In this document: piece by piece, positions 9,214-14,903 of the stretch
Numbering within the stretch: the stretch's first letter is position 1
How the letters are laid out: each line of letters starts with the position of its first letter
IMG/VR virus record: IMGVR_UViG_3300050132_000164
Coordinates: 1-46,954 of that record
Length of the DNA: 46,954 bases
Source: a virus
Reading direction: 5' to 3' (one strand)
Translations under genes and position numbers: made by a program
Notes under the pieces: model-generated
Seen by the model: the letters and a program-made list of their open reading frames with translations, nothing else
The model's database searches: none
What the model was told of the DNA's origin: nothing

Positions 9214-11358
9214 TCAAAAGAAGGTAATCTGGCGTTCTCGTTCGTAATAGGCTACGTCAAATAGCATTTGCGTAGTAAGTTGAAGATATTTGTCATAATC
9301 TATATTGTCAGGAAATGATTCAGGTAAATCCATAGCTGGGAAAGCTCCTTCGCTATTAGCAACTTTATTCCCATTCATAACATAGTTGATTGTTCCAGTT
9401 TCACCTTTACCGTAGTAATATCTTACAGTTTTACCTAAATAAATTCCATCTTTTTCAGCACCTCCTTTAACTTGTCGCAAAGTTATAAAACGTCTTATAT
9501 CTTTACATTCTATAATTGTTTTTTCAATCGGAATATCGTCAGTAAGCAATGCTATCATTGCGTCTGAACAAATTAAGTTCTCAGGATTTTTAGATAAAAC
9601 ACTATTAAGCGCAGACCCTCTTTCGGCATATCTACCTTTAACTTTACATTCTTTTTCTTTAATTGCGAAATAATTATTTACATCGGCTGAGTAAACACCT
9701 TTGTAACGAGTTTCTTCAGTTTCAAATCTAGTAATTTTTTCCCATTCTGCAATTATAGCATTTAGTTCATCGTATCTTTCTACAGGACACTTTATTATAA
9801 TTCCATCTGTATTACCAGAAACTACAGGAATACCCACAAGTTCAATCATTTCTATTAACATTAACAATGATAGTTGTCCTGTCATAGTAACAGTAATCAT
9901 TAAGTCTGGAGCAAATAACAACGACCATTTACTACCAAATTTACCAAAGCCCCCGTTTATAGAAATTTTAATACAATCTTGAGCAGTTTTGCATTCGAGC
10001 AATAAAGTTTTAAGTTCTTTTATTTGAATTTCATTTTTAGGAATTACAGCTAACTGATTTAGTTTATTTTGAGTCTCTTTTTCAAATTCTATAAAAAGCT
10101 TTTCTAGTTCCTCTAACTGTTTTTTAAGATCACTAGCTTTAGCTTTAGCATCTAGTCTTTGATTGACTAAACTTTCATAAACTTTAAGGAAAGCTTCAGT
10201 GAGATGTTTGGGAAACAGTCTAAGGTTTAGAATTATTCTAGGATAAAAACTAGCAACGTCTCTATCGAGCAAAAGGATTAAATCAGTAGCTCTATGAGAA
10301 ACACTACTCTCTGTACTATGCAAGCCACCTATGCCCATCTTGTAGATCGAACTGCCAATTGACATTCTCAGTTTACTTATCTCTTCAGGCATGACTACTT
10401 TGCCGGTATCTCTTACTACAAAATCAGCGTTCTTTACAATTTCGTACATTTGCTGCAATTGAGGCGTTTTGTATTTAATATATTCCGGTATTTCATATTT
10501 AAAAGTAGTTCCTTCTTCAATCTTTGGACGTTTAGGACGATAGCCTAACACTTTAGTAATTTCACCGCCTATAACAGCTTCTGCAATCTGAGCATCCGAT
10601 TTAGATCGAAGGTCTTGCTTAAAGTCAAGGCTTAGTCTGTGACGCAACTCTAATTGTGGGTATAATTCATTTAACAACAAATGAGTTACTTCAAGATCAT
10701 TCACACAATAGTTTAGAACGTCAACGCATTGCGGCTTAGACAAAAACATATCAGGATCGTAAGGTAAATCTTGAAGTCTAGGAGCATGTAAGCGTCCACC
10801 ATATGTTTTCAACGATGCTTTCAATGGTGCAACTTCAATAAGGTCAATATGATTAATTTGACCCATTTTGAAATTATACATCTTTTCAATATCATTTGGG
10901 CGCATGTTGCCTTTGATAATGAAACCGCAAACATTGTAAAGTGTTTCGTTTGTAACATCAGGTTGTAAAGAAAGCCAAAGCAAAGGCAAGTCAAAGTTAA
11001 GCGAATTAAAACCTACTAAACAATATCTATGCATTACTTTTAATAGCAAGTGAATATCGAATTTGCTCTCAGGGGTTAGTTCAAAATATATTACACGCTT
11101 AGTATGAAAACATCTAAAAGCAGCTAAAAAATAATTCGGAAATATTTCTAAATCGAAAACTAGGACAGTAGTTTGATTGTTTGTAATTTCAACAATACTT
11201 GTTTCAGTGAATGCTTCCCAACCGCGTTCAGTTCGCGTCATTGGAATAGTGAGGGTTTTAACTCGCTTTTTTATAGATATTAATTCTTCATCAGAAAATA
11301 AAAGTTCCTGAGCACTATCTTTCTTTTGTACATAATGTTTATCATTCGCACCGCGCAT
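9214..11358 (-). CDS. Family B-type DNA polymerase with 3'-5' exonuclease
   Basis: 714 residues. The exonuclease domain shows Exo I (FDLEIFPN, D69 and E71), Exo II (GFNSLNFD, near 116-123) and Exo III (Y217-x3-D221). The polymerase domain has motif A D367-V-A-S-F-Y-P, motif B K464-I-S-I-N-G-G-F-G and motif C G-N516-T-D518-G. In motif C the first Asp of the usual DTD is Asn; the second, catalytic Asp is kept, and related phage enzymes tolerate this change. A Lys/Glu-rich coiled stretch (about 400-450) sits between motifs A and B. The start ATG overlaps the stop of the upstream gene by one base (TAATG), indicating translational coupling. It is the replicative polymerase of the phage, expressed with the probable clamp two genes upstream. 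Confidence 0.88.
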   Translation of the reverse strand: MRGANDKHYVQKKDSAQELLFSDEELISIKKRVKTLTIPMTRTERGWEAFTETSIVEITNNQTTVLVFDLEIFPNYFLAAFRCFHTKRVIYFELTPESKFDIHLLLKVMHRYCLVGFNSLNFDLPLLWLSLQPDVTNETLYNVCGFIIKGNMRPNDIEKMYNFKMGQINHIDLIEVAPLKASLKTYGGRLHAPRLQDLPYDPDMFLSKPQCVDVLNYCVNDLEVTHLLLNELYPQLELRHRLSLDFKQDLRSKSDAQIAEAVIGGEITKVLGYRPKRPKIEEGTTFKYEIPEYIKYKTPQLQQMYEIVKNADFVVRDTGKVVMPEEISKLRMSIGSSIYKMGIGGLHSTESSVSHRATDLILLLDRDVASFYPRIILNLRLFPKHLTEAFLKVYESLVNQRLDAKAKASDLKKQLEELEKLFIEFEKETQNKLNQLAVIPKNEIQIKELKTLLLECKTAQDCIKISINGGFGKFGSKWSLLFAPDLMITVTMTGQLSLLMLIEMIELVGIPVVSGNTDGIIIKCPVERYDELNAIIAEWEKITRFETEETRYKGVYSADVNNYFAIKEKECKVKGRYAERGSALNSVLSKNPENLICSDAMIALLTDDIPIEKTIIECKDIRRFITLRQVKGGAEKDGIYLGKTVRYYYGKGETGTINYVMNGNKVANSEGAFPAMDLPESFPDNIDYDKYLQLTTQMLFDVAYYERERQITFF

Positions 11359-12176
11359 TACTTCACACTATAAGATTTTTCAATCTTACCATCAGCCGAC
11401 TTTCCAACAACCATGTTATTTATCCAAATATTATAAGTCGGGTAGCGCCTAATGTGACCTCTTCTAAGATGCTGTCGCGGCGAAGCGTGTTTACCGCCTT
11501 TCCATTCTGTATCTACAGTCTTTTCTGATGAATCGACAACTAATATTTTAGTTTCGTAAAGTGGTAGTTTACCTTTAGCTGCTCGTTTCTTGTTTTTGCT
11601 TTCGTCTATAGGTTCAAGCGAATGAATATAAACATTACGACAGGTGAGGGCTTCGAGGAATTCAAAGATTCCGTGAGCAGAACTTATCAAGAAAGCCTCA
11701 AGTTGTTCTTTTGATAATTTACTTTTATCAAAGTCGTTCTGTTTAATAAATTTGTATTTTACAAATTTAATGTTACTTACTGTTTGATCTTCAATTTCTA
11801 TACCCATTGGTACAAAAGTCCATAAATTTTCAGATGCAATAAAGCCAACAACTCTAGTAGAAAATCCTAAGATAACATTGCTTTTTGATAAATTGTTTTC
11901 ACAAACAAGAACTATTTTAGTGAACGGACAATTAAACACCGCAAATTCTACAGTTATTTTATTAAATGGTAATCTTAAGGCATGGCCGCTAAGACCTTTC
12001 CAACCGTCATTTAATATTTGACCATTATCAGGCATGGCGAAATGATGTGAAAAATTGATTATTTGAGATAGCTCAAACGCCCATTTTGAGTATTCTGGAT
12101 TAAAATGCTGTTTGACAATACTTTGCTTGCGTAAATCAATTTCAGCTTGCGCTGCATAGTTTCTAGCTGTTATCAT
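11358..12176 (-). CDS. Conserved phage protein next to DNA polymerase, unknown function
   Basis: 272 residues. The C-terminal block K-HASPRQHLRRGHIRR followed by Y-IWIN-MVVG and KSYSVK is a signature I recognise from unnamed phage proteins and is strongly basic, so nucleic-acid binding is plausible. The N-terminal two thirds have no motif I can name. It overlaps the clamp gene upstream by 4 bp (ATGA) and the polymerase downstream by 1 bp (TAATG), so all three are probably translated from one message. Confidence 0.7.
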   Translation of the reverse strand: MITARNYAAQAEIDLRKQSIVKQHFNPEYSKWAFELSQIINFSHHFAMPDNGQILNDGWKGLSGHALRLPFNKITVEFAVFNCPFTKIVLVCENNLSKSNVILGFSTRVVGFIASENLWTFVPMGIEIEDQTVSNIKFVKYKFIKQNDFDKSKLSKEQLEAFLISSAHGIFEFLEALTCRNVYIHSLEPIDESKNKKRAAKGKLPLYETKILVVDSSEKTVDTEWKGGKHASPRQHLRRGHIRRYPTYNIWINNMVVGKSADGKIEKSYSVK

Positions 12177-13168
12177 CCTCTCACTCCCGCTACTACCCCG
12201 CGTAAATTAGGACCGAAGAAATATGCACAGTTTTGACTATAAAAATCTATCTCTGTTATGTATTCTTTAATCCTTAACAACTCTTTTATATTATAACACG
12301 GCCCATGTCTAACGCCAAGCACTTCATAGGAAGCACCTTCTATTTTATCCCTATGAGATTGCAAACTGCCGTTTTCAAAATATACATTACCTGAATTTGA
12401 AAAAGGTTCAATTGACTTTAATGCCTCAAAGAAACTTTCAGGCACTGGCTCTTGATTAGACTTAGCGTTTAGTATTCCATCAGTGTTAGGATAAGCTTCA
12501 CTTCTAAGCTGAGTCTTAATCCAACAACCGTCTGAATAATGAAACGTACAGCTTGTTCCTGAGTAGCCAAAGCCTGAAAGCGTTTTGTCGCAATTCATAA
12601 TTGAGGACACGAATCGCTTAGGGAGAATCATAGAAGGAATGTCAACACCATGCCATACTTCAATGATTGTCTTGTTGTTGGTGGAAACCATTGACATTGA
12701 TTTCAAATGGACTGAACACAGTGCTAGGCGCTGAGAATCGCGTTCTACGATAGGCGCAACTATTTCAAACCACTCCTTGAATTTATTATCAACATGTAAA
12801 CAAATCGGGTCAGCAATAATTGTGGGCATTTGCTCTGTTAAAGAATTAACTTTGACTTTAAAGTTACCTGAGTTGAATAGAATATAACCATCTATGCAAG
12901 TTATACTTGTTTCAGACTTGCACTCTTTGAGTGCGTTTATCATATCAAATGTGCAAGGGTTAGATTCTAAAGTCTCTTCAATTTGGCAACCTGCTGAAAT
13001 AACACCGTCTGTAGCTGAAGCAAACCCATTGCTTAAAACGCAATGGGTTTGAATAGGATTGCCCTTTTTTACTTGTGCTAACGATATAAATTCAAGTTTT
13101 TCAATCAGATTGCTAGAATTCGCTTTAGTTTCACTATTTTCAACTTTAACCTTTTTAGGACGGGCCAT
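12173..13168 (-). CDS. Probable DNA polymerase sliding clamp (DnaN-like)
   Basis: 331 residues. The protein has the layout of a phage beta-clamp-like processivity factor: a Lys-rich start, then LEFISLAQV, THCVLSNGFASATDG, LKECKSETSITCIDGYILFNSG and a middle part with LPKRFV and LSGFGYS. It resembles clamp proteins encoded beside phage family B polymerases, and its position one gene upstream of the polymerase supports this. It overlaps the upstream gene by 14 bp and the downstream one by 4 bp. By-eye homology is moderate: a specialised hypothetical is the alternative. No PIP-like or clamp-binding motif was found to settle it. Confidence 0.55.
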   Translation of the reverse strand: MARPKKVKVENSETKANSSNLIEKLEFISLAQVKKGNPIQTHCVLSNGFASATDGVISAGCQIEETLESNPCTFDMINALKECKSETSITCIDGYILFNSGNFKVKVNSLTEQMPTIIADPICLHVDNKFKEWFEIVAPIVERDSQRLALCSVHLKSMSMVSTNNKTIIEVWHGVDIPSMILPKRFVSSIMNCDKTLSGFGYSGTSCTFHYSDGCWIKTQLRSEAYPNTDGILNAKSNQEPVPESFFEALKSIEPFSNSGNVYFENGSLQSHRDKIEGASYEVLGVRHGPCYNIKELLRIKEYITEIDFYSQNCAYFFGPNLRGVVAGVRG

Positions 13169-13385
13169 TGTAGCCTCTGCTGTCAGGAATAAAGTCAGTC
13201 ACGTTATTATGAATTCTTTCAGCGGATAAAGTTATAGCGTCAGCTACAGCTTTATCAATACCGTGTTCCATTAAATAATGTCCACCGTCTTTATGAATAA
13301 TAGCAAGCAGGTTAAATAGTTTATCCCGCAGTTCGTCACGTTCTTTGATTAGTCTTACAGCTTCACAATCACATTTGTTGCACAT
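13155..13385 (-). CDS. Small phage protein with N-terminal Cys motif
   Basis: 76 residues, ATG 13385 with AGGAGG 6 bp upstream. It begins M-C-N-K-C-D-C-E-A, a possible metal-binding cluster, followed by a charged helix (LIKERDELRDKLFNLLAII). Function unknown. It overlaps the start of the clamp gene by 14 bp. Its upstream neighbour is the interrupted zinc-ribbon gene, whose last codons contain this gene's Shine-Dalgarno site. Confidence 0.6.
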   Translation of the reverse strand: MCNKCDCEAVRLIKERDELRDKLFNLLAIIHKDGGHYLMEHGIDKAVADAITLSAERIHNNVTDFIPDSRGYNGPS

Positions 13386-13387
13386 GT

Positions 13388-13572
13388 TTACCTCCTAATA
13401 GTGTTGCTTAAATCTTTGGATGTATAAGTTAAAGGTGCGTAGTTGTTACATTTTTTATTTGCACATATCCATTCGTTATCAGGAAATTGACATCCTCCCC
13501 GCCCTGAACGACGGGGCTTTACGGCTCGTTCCGGTAAATCAACTCTTTATTGCATTTATTGTATAATTTCAT
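13388..13572 (-). pseudogene. Small zinc-ribbon gene interrupted by an IS605-type end
   Basis: ATG 13572 follows AAGGAGCGAG and reads M-K-L-Y-N-K-C-N-K-E-L-I-Y-R-N-E-P, then stops at 13519-13521 inside the palindromic relic. Beyond the relic a frame resumes with F-P-D-N-E-W-I-C-A-N-K-K-C-N-N-Y and runs to TAA 13388-13390. The CxxxxC half suits the second half of a zinc ribbon. The simplest reading is a gene of roughly 45-50 residues broken by insertion. The Y-R-N-E-P end of the first part may itself belong to the inserted element (TnpB C-termini often end this way). Confidence 0.55.
13487..13536 (-). mobile_element. Relic resembling the right end of an IS200/IS605 (TnpB) element
   Basis: On the minus strand the sequence ends AGCCCCGTCGTTCA-GGGCGGGGAGGATGTCAA. 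The stem CCCCG (13512-13516) pairs with CGGGG (13497-13501). This closely resembles the 3' end commonly found after tnpB genes of IS605/IS1341-type elements, the part that also forms the scaffold end of the TnpB guide RNA. No transposase gene is present. Its GC-rich palindrome stands out in an AT-rich region. A chance GC-rich hairpin is the alternative. Confidence 0.55.
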
Positions 13573-13587
13573 TGTTAACTCGCTCCT

Positions 13588-13677
13588 TTATAGCAAATAT
13601 TCAAGTTCATCTTTGCTCATCTGCCACACTCCTTCGCCACAGCCACAGCCACAGCCGGGCAGGTTTGTTTCAAACAT
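13588..13677 (-). CDS. 29-residue Cys/Gly-repeat peptide, hypothetical
   Basis: ATG 13677 overlaps the stop of the upstream gene (TAATG), which suggests coupled translation. It encodes M-F-E-T-N-L-P then a C-G-C-G-C-G run and ends DELEYLL. The alternating Cys-Gly run could bind metal. It is short and only supported by coupling and tight packing. Confidence 0.4.
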   Translation of the reverse strand: MFETNLPGCGCGCGEGVWQMSKDELEYLL

Positions 13678-13883
13678 TATAGCGGAGTATCGTTATAATC
13701 CCAATCAGGGCAACCTCTAGCAATTACAGTAGCAGGCGGTCTAGCTTTAAACTTACAACACAATTCGTCTTGACCATTAAATTGAATGCAATTTATACAG
13801 GATCTGAGCTGCGTGTCAAGTATTTTAGTCAGTTCCTTGCACAACTCTTTTGACAATTCTTTCACGGCTTCCGTCCTATTCAT
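13677..13883 (-). CDS. Small Cys-rich phage protein, putative zinc-binding
   Basis: 68 residues. A charged N-terminal helix is followed by C-I-N-C-I-Q-F, C-C-K-F-K-A-R-P-P-A and G-C-P-D-W, a Cys pattern known from unnamed phage proteins and likely to bind zinc. It overlaps the upstream gene by 4 bp (ATGA) and the downstream peptide by 1 bp. Confidence 0.6.
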   Translation of the reverse strand: MNRTEAVKELSKELCKELTKILDTQLRSCINCIQFNGQDELCCKFKARPPATVIARGCPDWDYNDTPL

Positions 13884-14038
13884 GCTTCACCGTCAACTTG
13901 CATGACAGCCGCATTGTCGAGATTTATTCTGAAGTAATTGAATGTTTTGGTTTCAGTGCTAACTGTCATTGATTGCGACTTATCAGAAAGCTCAACAACT
14001 TGACCGTTCAACGGCCCTCCTACTGCTAAAAATTTCAT
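13880..14038 (-). CDS. Small phage protein, hypothetical
   Basis: 52 residues. The start at 14038 (M-K-F-L-A-V-G-G-P-L-N-G) is chosen because AAGGAGG lies 7 bp upstream; an earlier ATG at 14062 has no such site. The G-G-P-L-N-G-Q opening is common in small phage proteins of unknown function. The end overlaps the next gene by 4 bp. Confidence 0.6.
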   Translation of the reverse strand: MKFLAVGGPLNGQVVELSDKSQSMTVSTETKTFNYFRINLDNAAVMQVDGEA

Positions 14039-14095
14039 TTTAAGCCTCCTTTTTACAGTCAAGGATGATTGCGATGATCGCTTTGTACGCTGATT

Positions 14096-14200
14096 CTAGC
14101 GCGTAGCAAGCATCACACACACATAGTTGACAGACGCATCGCATTTGCACTGCTCACTGTTTAGAACGTTTATCGTTGCTGTTGCGGCATCGTTCCTCAT
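14096..14200 (-). CDS. Possible 34-residue ORF or gene remnant
   Basis: In the 164-bp gap a frame from ATG 14200 encodes M-R-N-D-A-A-T-A-T-I-N-V-L and two Cys pairs. The same frame is open upstream to about 14280, under the end of the coiled-coil gene, and reads like an amphipathic helix (KAEIIAAERRG). There is no clear Shine-Dalgarno site. It may be the tail of a gene displaced by a frameshift. Local GC is higher than around it. Confidence 0.25.
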   Translation of the reverse strand: MRNDAATATINVLNSEQCKCDASVNYVCVMLATR

Positions 14201-14226
14201 TGACTCCCTGCCGCGACGTTCGGCGG

Positions 14227-14502
14227 CTATGATTTCGGCTTTATGCTCTTGAACAATTCGGTTGCAACTTTCAAGAGTTTATCATCTAACAAGCCTTTTT
14301 TGTTAAGGGTAACTAAAGCGTCATATTTATCTTGCAAACTATCAAGTTGATCTGCAATTTCCTCCAAGTCTTCTCTTTCCTCAGTCTCAAGTTGCTCAAT
14401 GACTTTTATAACCTGAGAGTCTGTAATAGTATCTTTGTAACGTTCTAACCATTCAACAGCATCGCTATAACTTACTATCAAAGCTTCATCTCTATGTGAC
14501 AT
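14227..14502 (-). CDS. Coiled-coil phage protein, hypothetical
   Basis: 91 residues, very acidic, SD AAAGGAG before ATG 14502. Residues 40-65 (E-T-E-E-R-E-D-L-E-E-I-A-D-Q-L-D) look like a coiled coil. No known domain. A second frame over the last 50 bases also looks protein-like, so the natural C-terminus may have shifted. Confidence 0.55.
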   Translation of the reverse strand: MSHRDEALIVSYSDAVEWLERYKDTITDSQVIKVIEQLETEEREDLEEIADQLDSLQDKYDALVTLNKKGLLDDKLLKVATELFKSIKPKS

Positions 14503-14513
14503 TTAAGTCTCCT

Positions 14514-14888
14514 TTAGACAATTTTACAGGGTATTGAAATGTCTTCATTAAATGTATAAACTGAGCACATTCTATGATAGCCGTCAGCAATAATAACTTT
14601 ATCGTTTTGTCCACGAACAAGTAAGATAGGTGACATTGCAGTTCCGGCATTTATCTTTTTGATATTAGTTTTGACATGTGAATTGCTAACGCCTAACAGA
14701 CTAAGACCGGAAGCTCGAAATATGTCTTTAGCTTTGAATGAAGTCATGTTAGCAGTTCTAAGTTTGTTACCATAAAACTCAGAATCTTCTTCAGAATATG
14801 CTAACGACAAGTAGTTTTCAGCAGCTGCATAATCATGATCTTGCGATAATTTCATCCACTTTACTTCGACGGGTGTTTTCTTTTTCAC
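14514..14888 (-). CDS. ParB/sulfiredoxin-fold-like protein
   Basis: 124 residues, SD GGAGAA before ATG. The segment SPILLVRGQNDKVIIADGYHR (about 86-106) matches the I-x-D-G-x-H-R core of ParB/Srx-type domains, which bind nucleotide or DNA. The N-terminal part (DHDYAAAENYLSLAYSEE) matches a family of bacterial and phage proteins with this core. Function in the phage is unknown. It sits immediately downstream of the helicase gene (15 bp gap) in the same leftward message. Confidence 0.55.
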   Translation of the reverse strand: MKKKTPVEVKWMKLSQDHDYAAAENYLSLAYSEEDSEFYGNKLRTANMTSFKAKDIFRASGLSLLGVSNSHVKTNIKKINAGTAMSPILLVRGQNDKVIIADGYHRMCSVYTFNEDISIPCKIV

Positions 14889-14903
14889 ATGTTCTCCTTT
14901 AGT

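Noticed and set aside
13487-13536. GC-rich hairpin at 13.5 kb as a simple terminator
   Set aside because: It lies inside an interrupted coding frame, has no T-run on the transcribed strand, and its flanking TCAA end fits an insertion element end better, though a terminator remains possible.
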